Part shown: piece after piece, positions 34,970 through 43,821 of the stretch
Layout of the letters: each line of letters starts with the position of its first letter
Numbering within the stretch: the stretch's first letter is position 1
Source of the DNA: CAYNNQ01 sp964398785
Lineage (GTDB): Bacteria > Desulfobacterota > Desulfovibrionia > Desulfovibrionales > Desulfonatronovibrionaceae
NCBI GenBank assembly: GCA_964398785.1
Contig: CAYNNQ010000006.1
Coordinates: 1-64,000, forward strand
Reading direction: 5' to 3'
Length of the DNA stretch: 64,000 bases
Position numbers and translations under genes: made by a program
The notes under the pieces: model-generated
The model's database searches: none
Told to the model about the DNA's origin: nothing
The model's input: the letters and a program-made list of their open reading frames with translations, nothing else

Positions 34970-35659
34970 TCAGACCGGTTGTTCTGATACGTCCATCCGT
35001 CCGGGCTCAAACCCGAGCAACTCCCACGGGAAAATTTGATCCCGGACAACATGATCCGCCTTTGGACCATTCCACGCCAACGCAGACTCCGAGGGCCAGA
35101 CCACCGTCACCAGTCCGGCGTCCAGGGCCGCCCGGGAACCCAATGGAGAATCCTCGACCGCGAGGCATCTCTCCGGGAAGCAATACAAGCGGGAACAGGC
35201 TTTCAAGTATGGATCCGGAAACGGCTTACCCCGCGGACAATCGCCGTGGGCGACCACAACTGGAAAGCAATGGACTATGCCCAAAGCTTCCAGGTTGGTC
35301 CGGACAACTTCCCGCTCACCGTTCGATACGCAGGCCATCTGAATGCCCAACGCATGAAGATGGCGCACAACGGAAATCTGGTTGCCGAAACCAAGCTCCG
35401 GGGTCAGACGCCGCCTGTATTCATGATTGAATTCCGCCAGCCATTTTTCCATGGGCCGGGAAAAGCCATGTTTTCGGTTCAGATACAGCCACTTGTCCTT
35501 CATTGTCGCACCCACGATCTCGTTGTTCTCCTCCCGGGTCCATTGAATACCTTCATTGCGGCACAAATCGGCCAGGACTTCATAATGTAGCGATTCGCTA
35601 TCAATAAGTGTTCCGTCCATGTCCCAAAGAACAGCTAAAATTTTTCCTTGCTTTTCCAT
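34970..35659 (-). CDS. HAD-superfamily phosphatase (beta-phosphoglucomutase/GPH-like)
   Basis: The nucleophile motif is WDMDGTLIDSE, motif II CVSNGERE, the lysine lies in GKPFPDPYL and motif IV in CLAVEDSPLGSRAA, with an alpha-helical cap between. This subclass dephosphorylates sugar phosphates or polyol phosphates. It begins one base after the SorC-regulator stop and 15 bp before the ATPase gene, so it is part of the transporter operon and may dephosphorylate the imported compound. Confidence 0.9.
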   Translation of the reverse strand: MEKQGKILAVLWDMDGTLIDSESLHYEVLADLCRNEGIQWTREENNEIVGATMKDKWLYLNRKHGFSRPMEKWLAEFNHEYRRRLTPELGFGNQISVVRHLHALGIQMACVSNGEREVVRTNLEALGIVHCFPVVVAHGDCPRGKPFPDPYLKACSRLYCFPERCLAVEDSPLGSRAALDAGLVTVVWPSESALAWNGPKADHVVRDQIFPWELLGFEPGRMDVSEQPV

Positions 35660-35660
35660 G

Positions 35661-36626
35661 TTAAGCCGGTCTCTCCCTTAATACGGCTTGCGCGGTCAAT
35701 TCGTCCGTAATCAATGCATGAATATAGCCCTGGCCGAGAATGCCCCCCAGAATATCCGTCTTTTGAACTCCGCCGGCGGCCACGGCAATGTGAGGAATCT
35801 TCAAAAGAGTCTCCAGAGGAGGGGACATGACCCGTTGATTCAGGGGATGATCGACAGGCTCACCGCGAGCATCCAGAAAATGATTGAAGAGCTCTCCCAC
35901 CGCCCCGGCCTCGAGCAGGCTTTTCCATTCATCATGACTAAGGGCCCCCAAAACCACGTTCGTGGCCTTTACTGTGAGGTCCCCCACTCCCACCAGGGCC
36001 ATATCCAGGTGAGCCGCACCCTCCTGGACATGGGCAAATGATTCCTGAGCCATAAGCATTTCCCTCACCTCGGCGCTGGGAACAAACATCGGCGCGGTAA
36101 CGTAATAACACTCGTCCGCTCCGAGACGCCTGGCCACCAAAGAAGCTATATCGTAGGGATTTGTGGTCGCGCTGCGCGGGAGCCCGCCGAAAAGCGAAAC
36201 CACCTTTACGCTGTCCGCAACGCGCTGTTCGATATGGTTAATCCCCGCCCGCAGAGTCCTTCCCCAGCCGATTCCAAGTCCCTGTCCCTCTCGCAGGTTC
36301 TGCGAAAGATAGTCCCCGGCGGCTGCTCCGAGCACGTTATAAAGCGCCCCCTCACGGGCCGGCGTCGGCACCACCACGGCCCGAACCAGTCCGAAAGTCC
36401 TCTCCAAACAGCGTTCAAGCTCAATGCATCCGGAAAATGCGGCATTTATGGATATTTGTACGACTCCGGCGTCACGGCATATCTGCAGTATTCTGTTGAC
36501 CCTTGCTCTTGTTATGCCGAGTCTATCTCCTATCTCGGCTTGAGTGTAGTCCTCCTTATAGTAAAGCCAGGCCACCCTGGCCCTGAGCTGTTCTTGCCTA
36601 TTAAATTCCGACGGCCAATGCTTCAT
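35661..36626 (-). CDS. SorC/DeoR-type sugar-responsive transcriptional regulator
   Basis: The N-terminal helix-turn-helix is YTQAEIGDRLGITRARVNRI. The remainder is the SorC sugar-binding domain (GIGWGRTLRAGI, VVSLFGGLPRS, YYVTAPMFVPSAEVREML and AAGGVQKTDILGGIL), which binds phosphorylated sugars. The ATG at 36626 follows GAGGATAAAG; the longer frame to 36683 has no site. It is the first gene of the Ugp-like operon and probably controls it. Confidence 0.92.
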   Translation of the reverse strand: MKHWPSEFNRQEQLRARVAWLYYKEDYTQAEIGDRLGITRARVNRILQICRDAGVVQISINAAFSGCIELERCLERTFGLVRAVVVPTPAREGALYNVLGAAAGDYLSQNLREGQGLGIGWGRTLRAGINHIEQRVADSVKVVSLFGGLPRSATTNPYDIASLVARRLGADECYYVTAPMFVPSAEVREMLMAQESFAHVQEGAAHLDMALVGVGDLTVKATNVVLGALSHDEWKSLLEAGAVGELFNHFLDARGEPVDHPLNQRVMSPPLETLLKIPHIAVAAGGVQKTDILGGILGQGYIHALITDELTAQAVLRERPA

Positions 36627-36920
36627 TTCTTTATCCTCTATTACTTTTGTAAACCGGCAATTACTTATGTATTGGCCGCACAAGAACAGGTCAATACCGT
36701 TTCTTGAATTTAAATTAATTATAACAATTATTTAACACCGGCGTAACAATGCCTTTCCTGTTCGACCAACAAAAAACAACCTATGGAAGACTGGTTAAAG
36801 ACGATTAAATCCGTACCAAAGGCGGAACACAATTTTATTGATTGGTTACTGAATCAGTCCTTGTTCGGGCTTAAAATGTAATGTGGGGAACTTATCGAGA
36901 GGGAAGGGAAGATTAGAAAA

Positions 36921-37021
36921 GGCGAGGCGTAGAAAATTTCAAGAACGCAGAGTACTGTCCATACATAATAGTTTAACCATATTGCAGCCTTGCCTCTATT
37001 GGAAAATTTAAGGGTGGCCCG
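36921..37021 (+). repeat. Dispersed repeat family 2, copy 3
   Basis: CGCAGAGTACTGTCCATACATAA...ATTGCAGCCTTGCCTCTATTGGAAAATTTAAGGGTGGCCCGG aligns with 30438-30534. Copies 1 and 3 lie on either side of the sugar ABC operon in the same orientation. Confidence 0.65.
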
Positions 37022-37173
37022 GGAAAAATTTCATCTCTTTTTTCAAATTCGCTTTAAATCCGTAAATTGTCACGCGCATGATTTCCCTCAGGAAAAAGAC
37101 TTTGCCGTATTTAACTCCAGCTATGAAGCAAATCCCTTAAAAAAACAAACTACCTATGAAAAGGCTGCTTTAA

Positions 37174-37296
37174 TCCGTTTTCCTTGTAAATGGCGAGGAA
37201 CTGGCCGGACTAATGAACGACTATGGCGTTGGAGTCAGCACGGGGCAAGTTTACGAAATTAAAAAAATCGATTTGGATTACTTTGAAGAAATATAG
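37174..37296 (+). pseudogene. C-terminal remnant of an Mrr-type restriction endonuclease
   Basis: This frame reads SVFLVNGEELAGLMNDYGVG then VSTGQVYEIKKIDLDYFEEI and a TAG stop. It resembles the Mrr C-terminus ('LIDGEELAELM...GVGV...YEIKRID.DYF'). A stop codon lies immediately upstream in frame and the catalytic Mrr domain is absent, so only the last ~40 residues survive. Confidence 0.6.
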
Positions 37297-37366
37297 CCTT
37301 CAGGGGGTTCTCAGGTCTTGGTATAAATTTTATTTCTGTGCCCGACATGGACAACCAGCAAGCCGC

Positions 37367-38053
37367 CTATCTTTTCAGCTTACTTATAACTCCCTTGTCC
37401 GCATTGGAGACCCGAAAACTCTCCCGGGACTTCTGGATGGCCTTGTTGTGGGTTTTGTCATCCAGAGAATTTTTCCTGAAAAACCCGATCGTTTCCCGTG
37501 GATACTTGGCCATGCACACGGAGATGAGCCAGGCGTTTCCCATATAGGCGTAATATCCGGTGTGGGAAACGCTTTGGGCCATCTGGAAAACAGTATCCAG
37601 ATACTGCTCGTCTATAAAGTGTGCCAGGAGAATAACCAGGCCGGCTCGAACAACAAACTCATTATCCGAGTTCAGCCATTTTTCGACCACGGCCAAGACA
37701 TCTTCCCTTTCCCGTTCGATATGCTTGAATTTGCCGACAGTGGAATCCACCTGGGCCCAATTGTCCACTTTTCCCAGAAAATTTTCCGTCAACGGCAGGA
37801 GCCGGACAAAAGACCTGTTCAGGCGGGAAAGCACCAGGCCTTCAAGCATGATCAGCTCATAGATATTTCCCTTGTCCATGCGCAGGAATTCATCCGGAGA
37901 GTTTTTGGCTATTCTCGCGGCTATTTTCCTTAAAACCGGGAGCCGGACCCCCAGGGTTTCCTGGGCGGTGGGAATGATTTTTTTGTTAAACTCCTTGTAA
38001 CCATCGTCGGACAAACCCTTGAGTTCTTCCAATACTGAAATCTCATCTTTCAT
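37367..38053 (-). CDS. AlkD-like DNA alkylation repair protein
   Basis: The 228-residue protein is built of HEAT-like helical repeats as in the AlkD glycosylase, which removes N3/N7-alkylpurines. GVRLPVLRKIAARIAKNS near the start, VDNWAQVDSTVGKF in the middle and VRAGLVILLAHFIDEQYLD are family-like; the NWAxxD block holds the tryptophan and aspartate of the lesion-binding site. GGGGGC precedes the ATG. The stop overlaps no neighbour. Confidence 0.88.
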   Translation of the reverse strand: MKDEISVLEELKGLSDDGYKEFNKKIIPTAQETLGVRLPVLRKIAARIAKNSPDEFLRMDKGNIYELIMLEGLVLSRLNRSFVRLLPLTENFLGKVDNWAQVDSTVGKFKHIEREREDVLAVVEKWLNSDNEFVVRAGLVILLAHFIDEQYLDTVFQMAQSVSHTGYYAYMGNAWLISVCMAKYPRETIGFFRKNSLDDKTHNKAIQKSRESFRVSNADKGVISKLKR

Positions 38054-38118
38054 AACAGCCCCCGGGTTCAGGCAAAATAAACGGTCGCAATTTATGGATT
38101 TAGAAATGACAGGTTTAC

Positions 38119-38192
38119 AAAACGTGAATATTGGTCGCTTTTAGCTTGCCAAAACGTGAAGACATGCCGTTTTCAGGTTGGTAAAACGTGAA
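38119..38192. repeat. Three AAAACGTGAA iterons at exact 32-bp spacing
   Basis: AAAACGTGAA occurs at 38119, 38151 and 38183. The 12-14 bases before the second and third are also related (TTTTAGCTTGCC and TTTTCAGGTTGGT). The array lies between the ribB stop and the alkD start, both on the minus strand. Confidence 0.75.
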
Positions 38193-38235
38193 CCGGCGGC
38201 GGGCAAAGTCTTTCTTCCACCCGCCGCCTCGGCAT

Positions 38236-38880
38236 TCAGGCCGCTATCCTGCGCCGATAATGGACAAGATCATCCACGGACATTACCGGAAGCCCGTTTT
38301 TTTCGGCAAAAGAAACAATCTCCGGCAATTTGGCCATGCTACCGTCCGGATTGGTCAACTCGCAAAGCACGCCGCACGGTTTAAGACCGGCCAGGGCCAT
38401 CAGGTCCACGGTGGCTTCGGTATGTCCTCGGCGTTCCAGAACTCCCCTTTCCCGAGCCCGCAGCGGGAATATATGCCCCGGTCGGTTGAGATCGCCGGGC
38501 CGGCTCGCATCAGCTACCGCGGCCTTTACCGTACGCACCCGGTCGGCCGCGGAAACCCCGGTGGTCACACCTTCGGCCGCCTCTATGGAAACGGTGAACG
38601 CGGTTTGATAACGGCTGGAATTATCTTCCACCATGGGCGGAAGATCAAGAGAAGCCGCCTTTTCCTCGGTCAGGCACAGGCAGACGATGCCGCTGCATTC
38701 CCGGATGAGCATGGCCATCTGACTTCGAGTAAGGGTTTGGGCGGGAAAAATCAGATCGCCTTCATTCTCGCGATCCTCATCATCGGTGACAAGCACGCCG
38801 CTGCCGTCTTGGAGACTGCTTAGGGCGGCGCGCACCCTTTCGGCCGGGTCGCCGAAACGATCAAGCAAGGACTGATTCAT
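38236..38880 (-). CDS. ribB: 3,4-dihydroxy-2-butanone-4-phosphate synthase
   Basis: RibB makes the four-carbon riboflavin precursor from ribulose-5-phosphate. The acidic loop DDEDRENEGDLIFPAQ binds substrate and Mg2+, and GVSAADRVRTV, RPGHIFPLRA and HTEATVDLMALAG are the other catalytic blocks. At 214 residues it has RibB rather than fused RibBA length. AAAGGAG precedes the ATG. An FMN riboswitch lies 117 bp upstream, so expression falls when FMN is high. Confidence 0.97.
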   Translation of the reverse strand: MNQSLLDRFGDPAERVRAALSSLQDGSGVLVTDDEDRENEGDLIFPAQTLTRSQMAMLIRECSGIVCLCLTEEKAASLDLPPMVEDNSSRYQTAFTVSIEAAEGVTTGVSAADRVRTVKAAVADASRPGDLNRPGHIFPLRARERGVLERRGHTEATVDLMALAGLKPCGVLCELTNPDGSMAKLPEIVSFAEKNGLPVMSVDDLVHYRRRIAA

Positions 38881-38997
38881 GGTAAGACTCCTTTAGTAAA
38901 TGATTTGACTACCAGAATCAGGGCATGGGAACAGACAGCCGCTTGCAGGACGCAAGACGGCCGGCGCAGGCAAGATCCCGCGCTGGTCGGAGACTGC

Positions 38998-39147
38998 CTT
39001 ATCCTCTCCCATCCGGACTATCACCGTCGGCTCCGGATTCTCACCGGATCTGCTGACCCTTTCCGGTTCTAAGGAAAGGCGCTCGCGGGCTTCCCGAAAC
39101 AACCCGGGTTACCGCCGGTGGGGAATTCCACCCCGCCCTGAGAATAA
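38998..39147 (-). promoter_or_regulatory. FMN riboswitch (RFN element) controlling ribB
   Basis: On the minus strand the consensus RFN blocks appear in order: CTCAGGGCGGGGTG, AATTCCCCACCGGCGGT, AGCCCGCGAGCG, GGTCAGCAGATCCGGTG, GAATCCGGAGCCGACGGT and ATAGTCCGGATGGGAGA. The aptamer is complete and lies in the ribB leader. The expression platform is not followed by a clear T-run, so translational control is more likely. Confidence 0.96.
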
Positions 39148-39506
39148 GTGCGCTTATCCAATCCGTTTTGCAAGCGAATGTCAATAATTGAAATATAGAA
39201 AGGGGGCTAGAACACTCCGGTATAAGACCATTGTCAAAGCATATGCCCGCAAGCAGGGCGGCGTGGAGGAGATAGTATCTGGCTTTTAAGTCTTTGGGGT
39301 TTGCAGTGCCGCGAGTAAATATATGCTTACGAGCCGAACAACCTCTTTGGCCAGCAATGTCGTGTAAGGACTTGCGATTTTCGTTGTAGATCCCTCGGTA
39401 ACGTGGTTTCCTGCATCAACGACGGCAGATCTGGTCTGGTATGCTGACAAGCTGGTCATAAGCGCCAGCACAAAAATGGGATAAAGGGGAAAAACGCGGT
39501 CAGTGG
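39148..39506. other. Gene-poor region with a possible small membrane-protein fragment
   Basis: The riboswitch promoter should lie near 39160-39200. On the minus strand the frame ending at 39286 reads VFPLYPIFVLALMTSLSAYQ and then TRSAVVDAGNHV..., which looks like one or two membrane helices, but it has no convincing start of its own because its frame runs on into the amidohydrolase gene. I do not call it a gene. Confidence 0.3.
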
Positions 39507-40295
39507 TTATAAAAAAAGTCGCCTTGCATTTTTTTCCATTTGGCTCACCACATCCGGAGTAAAGAGGGAATTTTCCTGCAGGCGCTCCTTTTCCCGCCCT
39601 GGATCGAACAAGGGATAGTCGGAGCCGAAAAGGAGTCTTTCCCAACTATGACTATTTATCATCCGTTGCAAAAAATCCGTCCGGATAAACGGAAGGGAGC
39701 TGGAGGTATCCAGGAATAGATCCCGCCCGACCAAAAACTCCAGGGCCATTTCCCATTGCCTGTATCCTCCCAAATGGGCTGCGATCACGGTCAATTCCGG
39801 AAAATTATCTATTATTTGGGCCACCTTGCGCGGACAGGAGGGATTCTTCTCCGGGGGCAGGTCATCCCCGACATGGACCATGAGTATAAAGCGTCCCTGC
39901 ATTGCCTCCAGAAGAGGATACAAACCAGGGTCGTCCAGCCAAATACCCTGAAAGTCCGGATGCAACTTTATTCCGGGGATTCCGTTTTCCTCCAGCCGGT
40001 ACAGCTCCTTTTCCCATTGGGGGTATCCGGGATGGACCGTTCCGAAAGGAATAAGGTCATCATATTCGCGTTGCACTTCTAAGGACCAGTTGTTTGCCGG
40101 GACTACCTGTCCCGGAGCCGTGGCTGCCGTATGAACTATTGCCCGGCTAATTCCGCCGGCGTCCATCCGTTGAAGCAGATCCTCGGCCAGTCCATTCCCT
40201 TCGGGGCGAATACAGTAGTGTCCCTCAAGCTGACTGGTTACCTTGGCCGTTATCTTGGGATGCATCACATGTGCATGGACATCTATTAGTTGCAT
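39507..40295 (-). CDS. Amidohydrolase-family metal-dependent hydrolase (amidohydrolase_2)
   Basis: The 262-residue TIM-barrel protein begins with the metal-binding DVHAHV. Further ligands are expected at HP in GTVHPG, GIKLHPDFQG, VHVG and VIAAHLGG, and FGSDYPLF supplies the late aspartate. The family includes ACMSD-like decarboxylases and lactonases; the substrate is not evident. It stands between the riboflavin gene and cbiJ, 40 bp downstream of the latter on the same strand. Confidence 0.87.
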   Translation of the reverse strand: MQLIDVHAHVMHPKITAKVTSQLEGHYCIRPEGNGLAEDLLQRMDAGGISRAIVHTAATAPGQVVPANNWSLEVQREYDDLIPFGTVHPGYPQWEKELYRLEENGIPGIKLHPDFQGIWLDDPGLYPLLEAMQGRFILMVHVGDDLPPEKNPSCPRKVAQIIDNFPELTVIAAHLGGYRQWEMALEFLVGRDLFLDTSSSLPFIRTDFLQRMINSHSWERLLFGSDYPLFDPGREKERLQENSLFTPDVVSQMEKNARRLFL

Positions 40296-40335
40296 ATCTT
40301 GATACCTATGTCTGTTTGTTGGGTCTAAAATCTTT

Positions 40336-41157
40336 CTAACCTATCAATTTAGTCACCCTGGCCAGCAGTTTTTGGGGATCAGAGTATTGTTCTCCTCCGC
40401 ATGGGGCTGGTCTTTTTATCCCCAAAACCTTCACAGCGCAACGTCGAGCTGCCTCGGCCTTATCCGGGACTCCTCCCGCCTCTCCGCTGTCCTTGGTCAC
40501 CAGCCATGTTGCCCCACTCATCCGTAGATGCAGCAGATTGTCCACGAAGTTAGGTTTCTTATTCGCGGCAAAAAAAATATTTGCTGGCCGGACATCCGAT
40601 TGGAGCAAACGCAAAAAAGACGCCCCTGCGGACATGCAACGGACATACAGCCTGTCTGTAGCGATCTTTCGAGAGTATGTTCCGGCATAAAGTACTCCCA
40701 CACTCAAAAGGACATTGCCTTGTTGTCCGCATAAATAATCAGCGGCTAATTCATGGCTATCGGCCCACAATGTCTCCGGGAATTTTTGCAGAATACCCGG
40801 GCGTTCATAGCGTAAATAAGCTGCATCCGCCCTTAAAGCTGCCCGCCTTGCAAAACGGCTGACTTTCTGGGCATAAGGATGAGAAGCATCCACGACCACC
40901 TTTATACCTTCGCGCACCAAGACTTCGTACAAATCCTCCACATCCAGCGGTCCATGGCGTAAACGGATATAAGAATCCAAACACGGACTATGACACACCG
41001 AAGTGGCCTGACTAGCCAACACACGAATTCTTTTCCGGGCTAACTCGCTGGCTATGTCCCACCCTTCACTGGTTCCACCCAGCAAAAGTACGTCTGCTTG
41101 CGACTTGGAGCCGCTTTTACATGTTCTATTGCATCCAAAATTTTGCACAAATGACAT
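40336..41157 (-). CDS. cbiJ: Cobalt-precorrin-6A reductase
   Basis: CbiJ/CobK reduces the corrin macrocycle with NAD(P)H. ADVLLLGGTSEGWDIASELA is the nucleotide-binding start, followed by RLRHGPLDVEDLYEVL, VDASHPYAQKVS and the late block WLVTKDSGEAGGVPDKAEAA, all typical. The start is uncertain: 41157 adds about 20 residues before the core fold, and frames extend to a TTG at 41199. It lies 14 kb from the main cbi cluster. Confidence 0.9.
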   Translation of the reverse strand: MSFVQNFGCNRTCKSGSKSQADVLLLGGTSEGWDIASELARKRIRVLASQATSVCHSPCLDSYIRLRHGPLDVEDLYEVLVREGIKVVVDASHPYAQKVSRFARRAALRADAAYLRYERPGILQKFPETLWADSHELAADYLCGQQGNVLLSVGVLYAGTYSRKIATDRLYVRCMSAGASFLRLLQSDVRPANIFFAANKKPNFVDNLLHLRMSGATWLVTKDSGEAGGVPDKAEAARRCAVKVLGIKRPAPCGGEQYSDPQKLLARVTKLIG

Positions 41158-41299
41158 CTCCATGTGACAAGACAATAGTAAGAGCCATCCCATGTCCAAG
41201 CTACAAGAAAAACCGGAAAAAACTATGCCTCATCCAGGTTGGGAAATCCGAATACAAAAACAAAAAACAGGGCCTAGACTCTCGAAGGGGGCTTTACAA

Positions 41300-43525
41300 A
41301 TGCACAAGATAAATCCTGGACTCCATCCTCTTTTAAATATTCGAAGCAAACAAAACATCCCTTATCAAGGTATTTTCTATTTTGAACTGAATAATTTCAA
41401 TCTATTCCAGGACTTCTTCGACGGCAAGCTTGCCCTGCAGGTCATGGAAAAAGCCAAAATCTGTATCTCTCAATGCGCTAAAGACTTCGGTTTGCAGTAT
41501 TTCGGACTGGAAAAGCTTAGCCCGGGCTGCTTTCTGCTCAAATACCGGGAAAACACAAACAGCCAAAAAATGACTGAACTGATTGTTAAGTTACGCCCGA
41601 TTCTCAACTCCCGGTTCAACAATGAAATCCTTCCACTTACCGGTCAAAAGATGAAATTTCTGGTAGGGCAATCCTCCTTGGAAAGCAACGAAGCCGTCTC
41701 TTTTCAGGATGTCTTGTCCATAGCTATTGTAGAGGCTCAAAAGCAGGCCCGCTCCAAAATAAACTTAGACAATCTAGCGTCCCTCAAAGAATTCAGGGAG
41801 ATCCTGGGCAACGAGGATCTGCGCACTGTTTACCAGCCTATAGTAAATATGAACACCGGCAAAGTTAACGGATGGGAAGCGTTGACTCGCGGGCCTTCGG
41901 GTTCCAAATTTTCCTCACCACTCGTACTTTTTGATTTTGCTGAAGAGGAGGGCCAGCTTTTCGCTTTGGAGAACGTGTGCCGGGAACTTGCAGTACGCAA
42001 TGTCGGAAGGCTTGATGAAGGACAAAAGCTGTTTTTGAATGTCCACCCCAATACCCTAACCGACCCTGGATTCCGACCCGGGAAGACCTTGCGCTTGCTT
42101 GAAAAACACGGTCTCTCTCCCAAGGATGTAGTCTTTGAGATAACCGAACGGCATAGCCTGAAGGACCTTTCCCTGTTCCAGCAGACCCTGAAGCATTACC
42201 GGCAACAAGGCTACCAGATTGCCATAGATGATGTAGGGGCCGGATATTCCGGCTTATACAACATCGCGGAAATAAGGCCGGATATTTTGAAAATAGACCG
42301 CGATCTCATCCGGGATATCAATTCCCATCCTGCCAAACGCGCACTCTTGGACGCATTCATCGGTTTCGCAAACAACATTGAAGCCACGGTAATCGCTGAA
42401 GGCATTGAAAACTCCAGGCAACTCCATGCTCTGATGGATATGGGGTTTCACTGCGGACAGGGTTTTTATCTCGGACACCCCAAAAACCCCAAAGCCGTTC
42501 CGGAAGTGGAGACGCTCAATCGCAGACACCCCAAAACTCCTGTTTCCAATTCAGGAGTATCCCTGACTATCGGTCAACTCGCGGAAAAAACGGTTATAGT
42601 GGACGAAAATACCAAGATAAGCGAAGTAAAAAGGACTTTTGAGCAGGATGAGCCGCTTTGCGGCATTGTTGTCTGCCAGGGCAACCAGCCCTGTGGGCTT
42701 ATAATGAGCCACCACTTGGATCGGGAGCTCTCTTCTTACTACGGCCCCGCCCTATATTACGGACGGGATATAACCAAATTAATGGATCAATCCCCGCTTA
42801 TTGTGGACGAGCAAACGCCTACCGAAGTAGTGGCCCGCCAAGCAATGCAAAGGGATAAATACAAGATATATGACCATGTCATAATCACCCGGAATGGGAG
42901 ACTATTGGGGACCGCTTCTGTACAGGATATTCTGGACACCATGGCTCATGTGCAGGTTGAATTGGCCAAGGGCTCCAACCCGTTGTCCGGTTTACCCGGC
43001 AATCTGAACATCGAAACGGAAATAGAAAAAAGGGTGCAGAATTACCAACAGTATACAAGCATCATCTATGTGGACCTGGACAATTTCAAAGCTTACAATG
43101 ATGTTTACGGTTTTAAAAACGGGGACAAGATCCTCCTGCTAACCAGCCGAATCCTCTCTTGGGCTGCAAAACGCCACGGCGCACCCAACTCCTTCGTAGG
43201 GCATATCGGAGGAGATGACTTCATACTTTTAACTCATCCGGAACACGCGGACAGGATCTGTCAAGGCATTTCACGTTGTTTTAAAAGGCTAATCCGACAA
43301 TATTACAGTCCTTCTGATTTAAAAAGCGGATATATACTTTCTCGAGGCCGGGAGGACATAGAAAAGGAATACTCCCTGGTTTCCATATCCATGGCCATAG
43401 TGGATTGTTTCCAGCCGCTGCCGCTCTCGGAAATATGCGATTTGGCCAGCGGGACCAAGAAGCTTGCCAAGTCGATACCCGGCAACTCCTATGTACACAA
43501 CCGCAGGCAGATCTCCACAACCTAG
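41300..43525 (+). CDS. EAL-CBS-GGDEF cyclic-di-GMP protein
   Basis: From N- to C-terminus: a ~165-residue unrecognised domain, an EAL phosphodiesterase domain (WEALTRG, FLNVHPNTL, IAIDDVGAGYSGL, VIAEGIEN), two CBS motifs (~420-570, including VIVDENTKISEVKRTF) and a GGDEF domain (VDLDNFKAYNDVYGFKNGD, GHIGGDDFILL). The signature reads GGDDF, a variant often still active. The EAL residues look complete. CBS pairs usually bind adenine nucleotides. The ATG at 41300 follows AAGGGGGC; the frame extends upstream to 41192 without a better site. The TAG stop lies within the target duplication of MITE copy D. Confidence 0.92.
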   Translation: MHKINPGLHPLLNIRSKQNIPYQGIFYFELNNFNLFQDFFDGKLALQVMEKAKICISQCAKDFGLQYFGLEKLSPGCFLLKYRENTNSQKMTELIVKLRPILNSRFNNEILPLTGQKMKFLVGQSSLESNEAVSFQDVLSIAIVEAQKQARSKINLDNLASLKEFREILGNEDLRTVYQPIVNMNTGKVNGWEALTRGPSGSKFSSPLVLFDFAEEEGQLFALENVCRELAVRNVGRLDEGQKLFLNVHPNTLTDPGFRPGKTLRLLEKHGLSPKDVVFEITERHSLKDLSLFQQTLKHYRQQGYQIAIDDVGAGYSGLYNIAEIRPDILKIDRDLIRDINSHPAKRALLDAFIGFANNIEATVIAEGIENSRQLHALMDMGFHCGQGFYLGHPKNPKAVPEVETLNRRHPKTPVSNSGVSLTIGQLAEKTVIVDENTKISEVKRTFEQDEPLCGIVVCQGNQPCGLIMSHHLDRELSSYYGPALYYGRDITKLMDQSPLIVDEQTPTEVVARQAMQRDKYKIYDHVIITRNGRLLGTASVQDILDTMAHVQVELAKGSNPLSGLPGNLNIETEIEKRVQNYQQYTSIIYVDLDNFKAYNDVYGFKNGDKILLLTSRILSWAAKRHGAPNSFVGHIGGDDFILLTHPEHADRICQGISRCFKRLIRQYYSPSDLKSGYILSRGREDIEKEYSLVSISMAIVDCFQPLPLSEICDLASGTKKLAKSIPGNSYVHNRRQISTT

Positions 43526-43716
43526 TTCTTATCCGGAAATTCAAAAATTTCCGGGTGTAGAAATATCACGTTTCCAATTCGGAAATGAATTTTTTTCCCG
43601 TTTAACAAGGAAACTGAGTAATTATGAGCGAGCGTATCTTAATACGGGATCGAATAATTACGAAAATTAACAAAGTTAAGATGGAAAAGGGCCATTTCCG
43701 GATGGAAACAACCTAG
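43517..43716 (+). repeat. MITE-like element, copy D with perfect 9-bp target duplication
   Basis: Element 43526-43707 (182 bp) is flanked on both sides by ACAACCTAG (43517-43525 and 43708-43716). This is the clearest evidence of transposition in the family. It immediately follows the upstream gene's stop codon, and its left-end hairpin CCGGAAATT-CAAAA-AATTTCCGG could act as a terminator. Confidence 0.93.
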
Positions 43717-43821
43717 CCTGTTATCCCCCTTCTTTTTTCCCTTCAGCTAGTTGACAACCACTCCAATCATAATCAATATACTTAATTAGGCAAACCTAAA
43801 TTCCACACAGAGGAGAACAGC

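Noticed and set aside
38119..38192. A CRISPR array
   Set aside because: The conserved unit is only 10 bp with three copies at 32-bp spacing; repeats are too short and there are no cas genes. No other CRISPR-like array was seen.
39286..39645. A small membrane protein on the minus strand
   Set aside because: The frame runs into the amidohydrolase gene and has no own start with a ribosome site; only its last ~65 residues look hydrophobic.
43751..43782. A promoter for the NifX-like gene (TTGACA ... TATACT)
   Set aside because: The spacer is 20 bp, outside the normal 16-18 bp.
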